Source of the DNA: Pogona vitticeps
Taxonomy: Eukaryota; Chordata; Lepidosauria; Squamata; Agamidae
Direction of reading: 5' to 3'
Assembly (NCBI RefSeq): GCF_051106095.1
Contig: NC_135791.1
Location: 7,175,001 to 7,239,000 of the forward strand
DNA: 64,000 bases
The translations under genes were made by a program, and so were the position numbers. The notes under the pieces are model-generated. The model had not been told where the DNA came from, searched no databases, and saw only the letters and a program-made list of their open reading frames with translations. This document shows, one piece after another, positions 22,357 to 36,242 of the stretch (position 1 is the stretch's first letter; every line of letters begins with the position of its first letter).

Positions 22357-22706
22357 GTTAGGATGATGCTTTTGAATTGTGGTGCTGGAGGAGGCTCTTG
22401 AGAGTCCCCTGGACTGCAAGGAGAACAAACCTATCCGTTCTGAAGGAAATCAACCCTGAGTGCTCACTGGAAGGACAGATCCTGAAGCTGAGGCTCCAGT
22501 ACTTTGGCCATCTCATGAGAAGAGAAGACTCCCTGGAAAAGACCCTGATATTGGGAAAGAGTGAAGGATGAGATGGTTGGACAGTGTCATCAAAGCTACG
22601 AACTTGAATCTGACCAAACTCCAGGAGGCAGTGGAAGACAGGAGGGCCTGGCATGCTCTGGTCCATGGGGTCACGAAGAGTCAAACACAACTAAACAACA
22701 ACAAAG
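22357..22706 (+). mobile_element. BovB LINE 3' fragment
   Basis: The frames encode FGHLMRREDSLEKTLILGKS and LQEAVEDRRAWHALVHGVTK, and the piece ends ACACAACTAAACAACAACAA. It is a 350-bp 5'-truncated copy. Confidence 0.92.
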
Positions 22707-23676
22707 GGATTAGAGACACAGAGAAATTACTCCTTCTAGAATTTTGTCTTAAATCTATTACATCTCTTGTCGATATTTCTCCAAATAGCCAATTGTATGA
22801 GATTATCTCCAGTTTGTAGATTCTGGAGATACATTCCTTTACACCCCTATCCTAGAAGTTTTAAGAACACTCCTCAACTTAAGGCGTTGCACGTCTTTGT
22901 TTTTCCCTAAAATATAAGGTCCTCTTTATTGCATTATGACTTTTTTAAAAAAAGCAAGAGAAAGAACACATTCATGGGAACCCATCAGCTTGGCCCATCA
23001 CACCCTGTGACAAACTCTGACAGTATAACCTTCTCAGCTGTGCTTCCCTCATCAAGGGGCTGCGCAAGCAGGGGGAGGTGGAACTCTGGTAGCTGCCCGG
23101 ATTCTCCAAAAGCCACCTCATGCCTGCAGGTGTGCACCAGAAAGAGCCACAGAAGGGAAATTAATCAATCAGGCCGACAGCTTCCGGAAAGTGCCGTGCA
23201 ACAATATTCTGCCTTCTGGGCACCGCCGCGGCAGGTTTTGAGGCTGTGTGGGTGACGAGGTTTCAGGGAAGTCCTTTGAATAGAGTTTTGTGGGGGTGGG
23301 GTTTCTGTGGCGCCAGGGAGAACCTGGGCTCGTTCTTGCTCCCTTTTTCGAGACAAAGGAGTTGCGCCTAACGAAGCGACAGGGAGCCCTCTCAAGAGAT
23401 GGGGAGAAATTTTTGTTCAGTACCTATTTGAATACAGATTTATGTACTGCCGGGATTTTGAACCAACACGCAATCTCAAACTCAGTTACCCTTTGAAATG
23501 TGTACTCTGATGAAATGGAGGACTCCCTCCCAAAAAAAGGGGACATACAAATATTTAGCAACCCTGAAAGGATGGAAGTAGGGTTCACCTTCAGTACCAT
23601 CCATTCGCTTGTTTTACTGTGGAGAATCACATTGAAACAGGGTGTGAGTTGTAAACCGGTTTCTGTCTGTTTACAG
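22707..23676. other. Unassigned intergenic sequence
   Basis: No known repeat or coding domain; the 23040-23400 part is GC-richer than its surroundings. Confidence 0.4.
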
Positions 23677-24190
23677 CTAATTTGTTTGTTTGTTTGTTTG
23701 TTTATTGAGCTTATATGCCACCCATTTAGACATGGTCTACTCTGGGCGGCTCACAAAACATGTAATGAAAACAATTAATATGTAATAAAAACAATTAACA
23801 ATTAAAATAACAGTTTACAAAATTAACACATAACAGAATAGATAACGATAAAGAGAGAGAATTACGTAGTGTCCGGAGGGAAGGCCTGTCTATATAACCA
23901 GGTCTTGAGTTGGTTTTTGAAAATGCCCAGCAAGGAGGCCAGATGAATCTCGGGGGGGGGGGGGAGTGTGTTCCAGAGTCTGGGAGCCACTGCTAAGAAG
24001 GCCCGGTGTCTTGTTTTCTCTTTCCGGGCCTCCCTCTTGCCGGAAATAGTTGTGCTGGGGATTACTGCAAACGTTGTCATTCCAGGCAAAGAGTTCTGGA
24101 GAACTTTAGCGCTTATCCACTCGTTTTTAACATTGGCTTCTAGATCCATAGATGGGCAATGGGATAGAGGAGGTCTAGAAGCCACTCTGA
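23677..24190 (-). mobile_element. L2-clade LINE 3' end
   Basis: A (GTTT)n tail at 23677-23705 is followed by TTGAGCTTATATGCCACCC. The minus strand encodes FLAVAPRLWNTLPPPPEIHL and FKNQLKTWLYRQAF, the L2 ORF2 terminus. A G12 run is at 23952. Confidence 0.82.
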
Positions 24191-24230
24191 CAGGGCCACA
24201 GATTAACGTGTAAAATGGGACCTGCTCCTG

Positions 24231-26012
24231 TTACGTTAAGGATAACTAGAACACAACTTTGCAGCATTTTGGAAAACACCTGCTAGGAAGGAGAAAGTGA
24301 AGTGACTCTTCCAGCCCATGGATGGGGACTCACGGTGCAGGACTGGTGGTCAAGTCAGACTTAAGTCACACCGAGAACTCAACTCAGAATGACTCATGTT
24401 TCTCCCCCAATGCTTTAGACTTGACTTGTGATTTGGAATCCACCCACCCCTCTCTGGGGGGGAAACTTATTTTTAAGAAGGACTCAGGGCTTAGTACCAA
24501 AGACTGGGGTTTGAACTTGGGATTTGCTACCAAAGACTTGAATTTGGGACTCCTGAACCAGCCTTGGCCTTCTCATTCGTTATGGTCCCTCCCCACGGGA
24601 CACATGATTCTCAGCCTCAGACCGCTGATATGCCAGCTAAGAATCACCATGAATGAAGACGTGCCTGGGTTACGTCTCTGCAGATCATTTCCCGCTCTTT
24701 TCAGTCCGTCAGGCTGTTCCGTTTATAAAACCGAAAACCTTGTCCAAATGTTGTTCTCTGGGCACTTGCGTTTGGAGACAAACATGCATTTGTGTTCCGT
24801 GTGGCGGGAGGCTCTCTCCGTGAAAAGCAGAGCGGGCTATGAATAGCTTCTGTCACTCCTCAGAAGCATTAAGCGAAGCTAAGCATATCTGGTGTCCCAA
24901 ATTGCTTTATTTTATTTTATCGCAAAAACGAGGCAAAATCGCAGTTGTTGGAACACAAGATAAAAGAGAAACTTTTTTTTTTGCAGAAACATGGCTCTGA
25001 TTATTAATATATGTCAATAACAACAAAATGATCCTATTCTGTTCCACCAAACGGGCGTCTTAAATTCTGGAAAAATTTCCTCCTGATGTTCCTCTGTGTT
25101 TATCAGCAAGCACATGGTGTGTGCGACTCAAAGCAGATTTTCTCCTTGCCAAGATGTGCTGTTTTTGGTTCCATGCATTGTCTTTCTTGCTATTTATAAA
25201 TACGTACGTATGATAGCAATTCTTCACACAGTAACATCAACAACACACAACTCCATTGTGAAAGGGGAAACTTCGTTTCTTTTGTGGCATAACAATAAAT
25301 GTTTAAGTTTTTTTAAAAAAAAAACAGCCTTACTACCTAGGTGTTCAGTCTGCTTTCAGTAGAAACAAGAAACAACCTTGTTCTGCCTTAAACTGTAACA
25401 TCCAGAGGTGTGTAGATTTTGTTTTTGAATTATATCTCCCAGAATCCCCCAGGGCAACTCAGAGTTGTAGTCCAAAACCACACATTAACACAACCCTAGT
25501 ATTTATTTATTTGGCACTTGCATGAATTCTGCTGGGCAGAGGATTCTGGGAGCTGTGGTCTGAAAAAGTATTTTTCCCGAGCCCTGAAAGTAACCAAATA
25601 CTAAACCAAAAGTTGAGCACAATGACTGTTTTGTGGTGAAAAAAGCCACAGGACCAGCTAGCGGCATCCTTCTTAAAGCTTGAAGGAAACGTCTTAAACC
25701 TCTGGAACGGTCTTGCTTAGCAGGAATATTTTAAGTTTTATTAATTCTTTTCCTTATTTTTAAATGAGCGACGAGGCCACATCCCACGTTCAGTTTTCGT
25801 GCTCTGTCTGTGCTGTCTCTGTACATTCCTTTTGGTTCATATTTTGCCATAATTCATGAAGTCTGCAGTCCTGGTCTCTCTGTCTCTCAGCTTTCTGCAG
25901 TTTTCTTTGTAAACTGGGCCACAGCAAGAATCATTGTCCTCAAGAGAGTTCATACAATACATGAAATATTACAAGTTCTAATTTATTTGCTTTCCTTTTC
26001 CTTCTCTTCTTT

Positions 26013-26045
<33 letters not shown>

Positions 26046-26335
26046 GGGGAGTGCTCGTGTGTTGGCCATACAATATATAATAAATATTCATAAACAGGCT
26101 ATAAAACGGGCAGTGCACTGGGATGGGTTGCTGATCAAGAGTCAGGGGTAGGGGGGAAAAGGACTCTTCAATCCCCCAACGAACCCTCAGCTCCTCTCAT
26201 TTACTGTTCCATAGCAAAGTTCTGCCTTTGGTACCTTCCAGGGGACTCTTCTGCTACTGCCGGAGAGGAAATCCTGCAATCTTGACTCCTCCATTGCTGG
26301 CCTATTGCTGAGCTGTTCCCCCTATAAATAAAGAC
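24231..26335. other. Mostly unassigned; possible conserved block and a (TG)n
   Basis: 24325-24560 is built of degenerate GACTTGGGACT words and gives a long but meaningless open frame. 24850-25090 is single-copy-looking and AT-rich. A (TG)n lies at 26014-26042. Confidence 0.4.
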
Positions 26336-26337
26336 TA

Positions 26338-26554
26338 GAGATGGGTACGAACCTCCCTGTGCGGTCCTTTGGCCGACCGAGTGTTTGGCACTTCCTAGCC
26401 CGGCCTCCACTCAGAGGCAGTGCACAGAGGAGGCAAGGCAGAGAAGCCAAGTGCTGCCTCTTAGTGGATGGCGAGCAGAGGAGGCGAGGTTGGGAAAACC
26501 ACCGAACACTGGTTTGTCCAATGAACTACTGAAGCAGCAGTTTGTGCCCATCTC
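26338..26554. mobile_element. MITE, AGAGATGGG terminal family
   Basis: GAGATGGGTACGAAC at the left and TTTGTGCCCATCTC at the right are inverted, with TA on both sides. The interior differs from 5461-5788. Confidence 0.72.
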
Positions 26555-26556
26555 TA

Positions 26557-27126
26557 GTAAAGACCACAACACACAAAACATTGGAGAGAAAAGGGACACA
26601 GATGCATTGGTTACAGCAGTCATCCCTGGCCTAGCATTTGGAATTGAATCCAGTGCACTGAGAGGCCAGATGGTGGCCCCTCCAAAGCCCACCTCCATCT
26701 TCTTCAGCAGCGGTTGGAGATGCCACCAACAGTGGCAATCCTCCACGGACAACATGGGCACACACCCCACTTCGTGGTTTTCTGCTGCTTGAGGGCAGGG
26801 AATGGACCAGTGGACCCTTAGCCGGGCCAGGCTGTGGCCCCCATCCCTTGCCTCCCTCTACAAGAGGGGGTTCCTTTGCTATCCTGAGCGGCGCAGGCTC
26901 TGGATCCAGTTCCAATTAAACCACCCACTCGCCCAAGATCTGCCACTCTGTAGATGAACAGGTGGTTCCTCATGCATCCATTCATTCCATTACAGAGGCA
27001 AAATCTGGCGATTTGCAATGTGACAAACCTGGGGAGAATCTCGATAGGAACTTTCAAAGCAATCTTCCCCTTTTCAATGGTTTTCCCCATTTCAAAATTT
27101 AAATGATTTTACTTCATTGCTTGTTT
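26557..27126. other. Unassigned intergenic sequence
   Basis: No gene or repeat recognised. Confidence 0.4.
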
Positions 27127-27265
27127 TAAGTAGGTAGCTCAATAGTTTAGGTATCTGGCTTTGGAGCCAGAGGTTGGGAGTTCGATTCCCCCACTGGGCC
27201 TCCTTAACAGGGGCTGAACTCGATAATCCACAAGTTATATTCCAGCTCTGCCGTTCTAAGATTGT
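27127..27265 (+). mobile_element. tRNA-derived SINE (second variant)
   Basis: GTAGCTCAATAGTTTAGGTA and GGTTGGGAGTTCGATTCCC are A- and B-box-like. ACAGGGGCTGAACTCGATAA matches the copies at 9896-10035 and 60590-60717. Confidence 0.78.
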
Positions 27266-27699
27266 TAATATGATAATTTAGGCTGTGACTGCATGAGAAA
27301 CTAGTACGGGATTTGCTGCTGAAAAGGGATGTATTTTTAATTTTTTTTATATGTCGCACAACCGAAAGGCCAATGCCAACCAATCCAGCCCTTTTTGCTT
27401 CTGAAGCAGAGTTTCCTGCAATGTGATCAGTTTTTTCCTTCTCCAAAAGGATAAGGGGATGCTGGTGAATGGTATTCTGGTGTACTAAGCTGGACACGAT
27501 GCTTTGCACAGTGGGAACACTCACCCCTGTGACCTTCCTCCCTTGTCAGAGTGGGGGACCAGTGTGGATACTGGCATCGAAACACTCTGCAGTCTTCATG
27601 TGATCAACTAATCTGAACAGAAGTGTAAAATAGGCTGCAAATCAAGCCACAGCAAATCCGAATTGCTCTGGTCTGACTTGCCAAGGTAGTTGAAAACTA

Positions 27700-27907
27700 A
27701 AGATGGGCACGAATCACAGTTTGTCACATTGGCATGCTTCAATGGATCAGGTCCACTAGTGCATTCAGATTCCTGGCTCCTCCTCCTCCCAGAGATGCCC
27801 AATCAGAGGAGGAGGTGGGGCAGGGAATCCGGGGCCCCTGCACGACACCTAGGGGCCCGATATTCCGAACCATGTCAAAGCGCCGAACGGCCGTCGGTGC
27901 CCATTTC
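27700..27907. mobile_element. MITE, AGAGATGGG terminal family
   Basis: AAGATGGGCACGAATC and TCGGTGCCCATTTC are inverted ends with TA flanks. A third left end (GAGATGGGCACGAACTGCC) stands alone at 34500-34560. Confidence 0.7.
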
Positions 27908-27911
27908 TAGT

Positions 27912-28882
<971 letters not shown>

Positions 28883-29904
28883 TTGGTCTTCTCTTGCAAC
28901 AGCAATTCACTGTTGTTGGGTAGCACCTCTTTCGGTCGTCTCTGTTCTTGTTCTACGAAACAAAACTCTAGCCGTTTTCGTTTTTTTGTGATGGCTTTTT
29001 GTTCTCTGCTTTGACGTTGTTATTTGACGCTTCAGTTATGGGTTCTTCTTAAGTAGGGTTTTATCGTCTTGTAAGGCAGTTTTGGGGAGAGCGGGGCAGG
29101 CAGAGGAAAGGAGGTGCTATACTATGTACAAATATATTTTCACTGCAAATAAATATATGTGTGTGTGCAAGTAGTAGTCATTTACAAATAAATATATGTA
29201 TGTGTGTAAGTAAGGAGAGATGGGGAAATTAGAAGAAAGAGCTTAACAGTTCAACTTTCAATGAGCCCCCAAATCTAATTCAATTAAGTTTAACTTGGAT
29301 GGGTGTGTTTTTAATGGTTAAGTTGATGCTTAATTGTTGATACTATACAAGCTTAACAGAAAACAGGAATAAAATCTCATCCATTACTGTATTTTACTTC
29401 TCTGCCCACCCACGTTTTGTCCTTGGAGAGTGGAAAACCACTACATAATATTTTTTTTTAAAAAGCCACTAAAATCCTTATTTCCATTTCTCTCTGCTCA
29501 CACCCTTATACTCTCAGCTCCTGACCCTTCTTTCCTTTTTGAATTTACTAATTCCCAAGTGTAATACACAAAATGGCCGCCATCTTGATTTAGAGAAGAC
29601 TCCCACCTCCCTTCAAGCCACACTTCCTAGCTATCCTTTTAAAATACTGCAACCTTAATATTTAGGGTGACCCAATGAAAAATAAAACAGGGCTCCTTCA
29701 CATTTAATAGTTGCTTAGAAGAGGAAATTGCATCAGGTGCAGCTTTTAATCCAAGCCCATCCTGTTGAAACTCCCTCCCCCACAGACGTATAGAAGGTAC
29801 AGAAACTCTGTCCTCTTTTAATTCTGTCCACCTTACTTACAGTATGTGGTTAAGAAACAGGGGCCTGCTAATCTGTCTCTCCTGAGCGTAACATGTATAT
29901 GACC
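28883..29904. other. Unassigned sequence with a small direct repeat
   Basis: CAAATAAATATATGT occurs twice at 29146 and 29185. The rest shows no recognisable element. Confidence 0.45.
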
Positions 29905-29990
29905 TGTGGTTTTGCTTCAGTTTGAAGAAGTGAACGCATCTATGAAAGCTCACATTGTAATATGACAGTTAGCCTTTAAGTTTCCTCAAC
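29905..29990 (+). mobile_element. Sauropsid dispersed repeat, likely Penelope-like tail
   Basis: TTTGAAGAAGTGAACGCATC, ATGAAAGCTCACATTG and AGCCTTTAAG match the repeat at 8066-8165. Confidence 0.55.
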
Positions 29991-30399
29991 AGTTTTCTTT
30001 TCTTTCTCTCCGGAAAGCCCATGTGGTTTGTGCTCATTCATCCCCAATCCACCACCTTTTTAAAAAATGGTAGAGTTTTGCTTTTTCTTAATTACAATAT
30101 TCTTGTCATTCGCAATTTCACTTGGAGGTGCTAATGCACCTCTCGGAGAAGGCGGGTGCTTTAAAAATGGCCTGTGGGCTCCTGGAGGTTGTCCGCTCCA
30201 CCCTAAATAGAAGCACTCTCGCTACTGTGCAGAAGGGCGTCTGAGTTCCACTGAGGAAAGCCTCCATCGAGCATTTAAACTCAAAAGTTTTGGGTGGGGT
30301 TGGGGAGACATGATGCAGTCATTCTTTCACACCCTAACATTTGCAGCGCCTTCAAACCGTACTTCCCACAATCCTTTGGGGTTCCAGAGCCCTGATTCC

Positions 30400-30640
30400 C
30401 CAAGATGCCTCCTAGACAGGGGCTGGATTCAGTGATCCATAGCAGTGGCCTCCCCAACCTTGGGCCTCCAGATGTTCTTGGACTTCAGCTCCCGGAAATC
30501 CTGGCCAGCAGAGGTGGTGGTGGTGGTGGTGAAGGCTTCTGGGAGTTGTAGTCCAGGAACATCTGGAGGCCCAAGGTTGGGGGCCACTGATCCATAGAAT
30601 CCCTTCCAGCTCCCCAGTTCTATGATGATGATGACAATTA
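30400..30640 (+). mobile_element. tRNA-derived SINE split by a MITE
   Basis: GACAGGGGCTGGATTCAGTG before the MITE and CCCTTCCAGCTCCCCAGTTC with (GAT)n after it together form the SINE 3' half seen at 9896-10035. The MITE 30443-30589 splits it. Confidence 0.75.
30443..30589. mobile_element. hAT-like MITE with exact 8-bp target duplication
   Basis: CAGTGGCCTCCCCAACCTTG to CAAGGTTGGGGGCCACTG, flanked by ATCCATAG at 30435-30442 and 30590-30597. A (GGT)n expansion in the middle makes it longer than its relatives. Confidence 0.93.
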
Positions 30641-31321
30641 AAATAGGCAGAGAAGCAATATACAGCTGTGTGTTGTAGATATATTTTCAAAGGGTCAAAA
30701 GCTGGACTAAAAAGAATTTTAGTATGACTCGTTTGATACGGAGAGAAAGGTGTGACATTCTCCTCCATGTGCACATGTGACTGTTGCCTGAGAACTGCAG
30801 CCCGAGCACAACTCCACAGCTGTCGTTCCTACCACCCCCCAATACCAATGTGGATGTGCTCACAACCTCCTTCAGTCGTTTTACTAGCTTATGGTGACCT
30901 CTGCAGGCAGCAGATCTTAACAGAGCTCCTTAGACTTTGCCAAGGATCTCTCCGGATGATACAACACCCTTCTTCCTGAGAGCACAGACTTAACAAAGTT
31001 ATTCTCCTTTCTACTGCTACACTAGCACTTGAAGAATATTTAGGAATATTTAGTCCTTGTATTTGAATGCCACCTGCCTTCAAACTATCTGTTGCTTGTG
31101 AGCTTCATCATTGCTAGGAGGGAATGAGGTTTCTGCAGTTACATTTTTCTGGCAATATATTTATTACCAGGAAAACTCTCTCTCACACACACACACAAAC
31201 ACACAAAGAGAGAGAGAGAAATTTTTGAGTTATTCCTGTTGTAGTGCAAAGTATTTTGGCGATGATTCATTCTCAAATGGGCAATTAAGAGCCATAACCT
31301 TTCTCAAAAGCAATGACAAAC
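30641..31321. other. Unassigned intergenic sequence
   Basis: A short (CA)n(GA)n lies at 31181-31221. Nothing else is recognised. Confidence 0.45.
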
Positions 31322-31750
31322 CTAGACAGCATCTTAAAAAGCAGAGATATCACCTTGCTTACAAAGGTCCACATACAGTAGTCAAAGCTAGGGTTTTTCC
31401 AGTAGCGATGTATGGAAGTGAGAGCTGGACCATCAAGAAGGCTGACCACCGATGAATTGATGCTTTTGAATTGTGGTGCTGGAGGAGGCTCTTGAGAGTC
31501 CCCTGGACTGCAAGGAGAACAAACCTCTCCATTCTGAAGGAAATCAACCCTGAGTGCTCAACTGGAAGGATAGATCCTGAAGCTGAGGCTCCAATACTTT
31601 GACCATCTCATGAGAAGAGAAGACTCCCTGGAAAAGATCCTGATGTTGGGAAAGTGTGAAGGAAAGAGGAGGAGGGGATGACAGAGGACGAGATGGCTGG
31701 ACAGTGTCATCGAAGAGTCGGACACGACTTAACGACTAAACAAGAACAAC
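31322..31750 (+). mobile_element. BovB LINE 3' fragment
   Basis: It starts within the reverse-transcriptase end (VAMYGSESWTIKKADHR is readable), continues through the region shared with 22357-22706 and ends TCGGACACGACTTAACGACT. It is the longest BovB piece here. Confidence 0.93.
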
Positions 31751-34498
31751 CTTTCTCAAAGACTTGTTCATGATGTGCACAAGAACTGCTAAAACTTTCT
31801 TCTTGATATAGTTCAATCTAGTTTCCTGAGTTTTTGACTCATGTTGGAGGTGTAGGTGTTGGAAGTGTCACAATGAGTGCACCTGCTTCTGCAGTGCACC
31901 ACTGATGAGCTGAAGGTCAAACGTCTTGTGATGTGATAGTCAGATGATTGCCATTCTTGACTTTTCGAAAACAGTAGGGATCCAGGCAGCTGAGAGTGGA
32001 GCGATTTTGTCTCCCAAGTAACCACTGCCTTCTCTGTGGCTAGCATGCTTCCTTCTTCACATATATAGGGCACACAATTTAGGAGGGACTGAATGGATCC
32101 TCTGGGTGATGGGAAATTGTGGATGGGGAAGGGAAGAGATTGCTTGGAATCCCCAACATGCCACTGCACACTGAAACATTTTGTGCAAAAGCCACAATTG
32201 TAATTTTTAAAATGATTGGGGAGGGGGAGGGGGACTTGATTGAATTGTGTGCTTTTTTTTATTTCCAAGAAAGTTCTCAGCCTGGAAAGACTGAGGACTA
32301 CGGTAGATTACTTATGCAGTAATCTTGTTTAATACTCTTATTACTACAAATGATTATTGTTACTATTATTAGAGATATTGTGTGAATTAGAGTGCAACAG
32401 GTCATGGCTAGAGATTTCTTAACTTGCAGCCATTCACTTCCAAATGTTATACCTTTTGCATAGCCAGTTATTCTCACAATGGGTTCTGGTCATGGGTCTG
32501 AAACTGGACAATGCAATGACTGTCTTTGAATCAATGTAGACAGTTGTGCATGAAAAAAATTAAACATCCCCTGAAAATAAGCCCTAATGCATTTTTGGAG
32601 CAAAAATTAATATAAGACCCCGTCTTATTTTGGGGGAAACACGGTAATTAAATTCTGATTGGAAGCTAAGATACCAGTCAGGATGCAGAAGCAGGCAGAG
32701 CTGTAACCATATTGGAAATGCTAGGATCAAAGGACCACATAAGGCCTAACTCTGGCTTATCCCAATTGCATCTCTCAACCTGGACCTGCCAGACTTTAGA
32801 GAAGCTGAGGCCATTACTTAGATCCGGATCTCATTGCCTTTAAATTAATTGTTATGAAATGAGTTTAGATACCAGCTTGCGTGAGATGTGGGTGTGGCCA
32901 CAGATGTCGCAAGGCTGTTATTGCAAGGATAAAGTAGTGAGTTCCTTTCATGCTGTTCAGAGAGATGCAGAAGCCTGTTGTGCAACCCTTCCCCAAGCAA
33001 AGCACAGTCCTTTGGTGTCCTTGAGCTGAAATGCATTCTGCCTTGTGTTTGGGGAAGGCTTCAGACGGCAACCAGCGTGTCATGGGATTGTAAGCGTAAC
33101 ACAGTTTCCCACCCTTCACTAACAAAGTCCCCTTTCAATGCAGCAAAGATTCCCAGGCATCCGTCTGTGTTGTCACACCTCACAACATGTGATCGCTGTG
33201 GTCACAGTGTGAGAACCACAGTATGGGAACCACAAAAGACCTCGTCTGCCTTTTTTCACAGTGAACTGTCCCAGAATCGGCATCCCATATTCCAACAGCA
33301 GTGTTGATTCTTCAAGCACAAGACCCTGTAGCGCTGTAACAGAATGGTCTATGCAGGAAAACAAGGGAGTTGTGAGTCTTCAAGGCTAAACTATTTTTGT
33401 GTAAGCTTTCGTGGATCACACAATCCCTTCCCTCTACCAAAGCCAGTAAAAGAGATGTTGTCTAGTTCCTTCCGGTAGCCAATTCTGCTATGACATATTG
33501 GAAATACATACATATAAAAATATAAAAGGCAAAACCAAAGAATGCTACCTTTGACATTTATTATTGGTAAAGGAATGGCATAAAACCTGAGAAATTACAA
33601 CCAAATGCCTATTAAAGTGTCCTTTTCAAGTAACATTTGAAAGCAACTGTTGCTTGTTACACCTATGGTGTTTCCAGTAACTTTGTAACTACTAGCGGCA
33701 TTACTCCTTTCCAAAAAGTAACTAGTTGCAGATATCTGCATTACCAGTAACTAGTTACTTCCATGCTCCGGTTCAAAATATAGCCAATCCGATGCTTATA
33801 GAGAGCCCATGAGCAAGACAGGAAGATGGTAACTCAAGTTTCTCAGCAAACTGCCTCTAGAATTGGAGGGAATATAGCGACTGATAGCTTTAAAGCTGTC
33901 CATGTTGGTAGCCAAGAGCCATCATCCCTCCCAAAGAGGATGAAGCATGGTCCTTGGTCATGAAAGACTGGCCAGTTGTTGATGTAGCAGAAAACCATGG
34001 AGAATGGAAACAAATGTGTATCCTAAGCAAACGCATCCTGCACTAAAGTCATGCTGCTCTAAAAATTCAGTTGAGCATGCCTGGAACAATGCCCTTATCT
34101 ATATGTTAGAGATCCGTGCATTGATGGGATGTGACTGCATCCTTCTTCTATATGGGCCCACTTTAATACCTCTTACTTTTATAAATTTCACATTCAAACA
34201 TGTGCAATCTGGTTATCACTCACCAGAGCAATTATGATGTGATAGAGTTTTCAAAATTTTTATTTTTAATAACAGCTTTTATATGACAGTTACTGTAGTG
34301 GCCATGGTGTGCATATAAATGAAAGTAAGAATTTTTGTTTGTTTGTTTCATAAGCAGTTATCTGTGTCTGAGTCAGCATCGCATGTAAAAGGCTTGGACT
34401 GCCTATTTGTGTCTGTCAGCTGGGTTACTGGAGGTAGCCTCTTTCTTTCTTTCTCGTCCTGTGATCTTTCCACTTTGGTTTCGGAAAACACTCTGAAC
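31751..34498. other. Mostly unassigned, with small repeat pieces
   Basis: A CCCCTGAAAATAAG-type MITE remnant lies at 32567-32646, the mirror of the CACGAAAGCTTAC repeat at 33375-33430, and a GTAACTAGTTAC-like degenerate repeat at 33590-33770. No gene is recognised. Confidence 0.4.
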
Positions 34499-34639
34499 TA
34501 GAGATGGGCACGAACTGCCAGCTGAGCAGAGGCCAAACAGATGTATTTGGAGGAAGTGTGGATTCTTAAAAGATATCCATTAAAAATACACATATTTTCC
34601 ACATGAGCAGAAAAAGGCAGCATCATAATCTCCCACAGA

Positions 34640-34815
34640 GCTTGTTATGTGCTGTCAAGCTGCTTCTAACTAGCAGCAACCTTTGTAAGATATTTAGGTG
34701 TTCAAGGAGCAGTTTGCCATAGCTACCCCTCAGTGAAGTTTCATGACCAGGCGGGAAATTTGAATCCAGGCTCCCTGAGACTTATTCTGAAACTCTTTTA
34801 TCCACTACAACACAC
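34640..34815 (-). mobile_element. tRNA-derived SINE fragment
   Basis: TTATGTGCTGTCAAGCTGCT is the inverted L2/SINE-type tail. GGGAAATTTGAATCCAGGC and TTATCCACTACAACACACTG are inverted B- and A-box-like words. Confidence 0.6.
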
Positions 34816-35954
34816 TGGATATCATATGGAACTTGGACAAAGCAAAATAAAAACAACAAACAAACAAACAAATAAAAATGCGGTGGGATTTTGAGAAATC
34901 CATGAAAATCAAACCGGACAGATGTTTACACCCCATCCATCAGCCATCCGCTATGCGTGAGAATAGAGGATTGTGGGAAAGCAGGATTTGGTTATTAGAG
35001 GTCTAAACTCCTTCACATGAAGACCAGCCATTTTGTAGGTGGGAAAGTGATTCCGGAACAAGTCGCAAAGGCTCTGGAAGGTTCTAGCATCTGCTTGCCC
35101 AGCCCTGTTCTGATTTTATGCCCAAGGGCCATGTGTTACAATGGTTACAGCTTGCCATTCTCTACTGGGGGGGTCCCTGATCATTCCCCGTCAAAAGTGC
35201 AGCAGGAGACCTATTCTGAGCTTCATGTCCTGCACCCAACGTAGCAGAGATTCTTTTGAAGTCCTTATAACCCAGCATCCATATTGCCCCAAATAGCTTT
35301 CATCCTTCGCCAACGCTTCCCTGGAAAAAGCCATTAAGTGGAAAAGCATTATATTCCCTGGATGCTTTTCTCCCTCTGCCTTTGCTGTTAACATCTTCTG
35401 TAGTAATGATTTCATAATGCGACCAAGCCTTTGGCTGGAACAAGTCAAGACTGGTTGAAGGGAAGGCTGGGGCTGTGTATGTATGGGAAGACGTGGGTTA
35501 GGCAGCCCCTGCTGATTAAGGCAGAGATTCAACAGGTAGAGACCTCCCAGCTTTACCACAGACTTTTGCTGTGCATGGGGAGAGAGACACAAAGTTAAAT
35601 GATGGCCTGTTCAGAGCTTTTTTATAGGTGGAAAGTGGGAATCCTCTCTCAGATAAAGTAAGATTTCCTATGCCATTTATTTTATAACAAGGCTGTCTCT
35701 CGAAACATTTGTACTTTCTTAACTGGCATGTTAAAAATCATCCTCATTATTCAAAGCAGAGCCCATGTGAAAACCAAACCAGGATGGTTTAGAAAGTAAT
35801 AAGCAAGAAATTTAAAATAGGTTGCTAGAATTTGGGAGACTTACATCTGTGGACTACAGTTACCAGAATCCCCCAGCAGCCTGGACAGCTGTAGTTGAAA
35901 AATGTTAACATCTCCTCAGTCTAATGTTGCTGGATCCTGACTGAGCTTCTTTGA
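34816..35954. other. Unassigned intergenic sequence
   Basis: A short AACA-rich run lies at 34853-34872 and an old MITE scrap near 35840-35900. Otherwise nothing is recognised. Confidence 0.4.
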
Positions 35955-36093
35955 AGGATGCCATCCCGGAGTTTGGTCAAACTCATGTTGGTAGATTTGA
36001 TGACACTGTCCAACCATCTTGTCCTCTGTCATCCCCTTCTCTTGCCCTCACAATTTCCCAACATTAGGGTCTTTTCCAGGGAGTCTTCTGTAT
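35955..36093 (-). mobile_element. BovB LINE fragment
   Basis: ACTCATGTTGGTAGATTTGA, GACACTGTCCAACCATCTTG and GGGTCTTTTCCAGGGAGTCT mirror the BovB ORF2 end. Both termini are missing. Confidence 0.85.
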
Positions 36094-36242
36094 TCGTAGA
36101 AGAGTCACCCAGGGGTTTTCTGCCTTATTTCTCATCTATTGTACTCTTTTTGCTATATTCATTGTGGAGAAGTTCCCTAAGAGTGTGTGTGGCTCGCTGT
36201 GGTTTTTACGTCCTGTCAAGTTGTATCTGAGGTACGGTGACT

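Noticed and set aside
24322-24846. 174-codon open frame, the longest in the window
   Set aside because: Its first half is built of degenerate GACTTGGGACT words, no domain is visible and there are no splice or initiation signals that support a gene.
31813-32268. 151-codon minus-strand open frame
   Set aside because: No known domain; probably old repeat sequence left open by chance.
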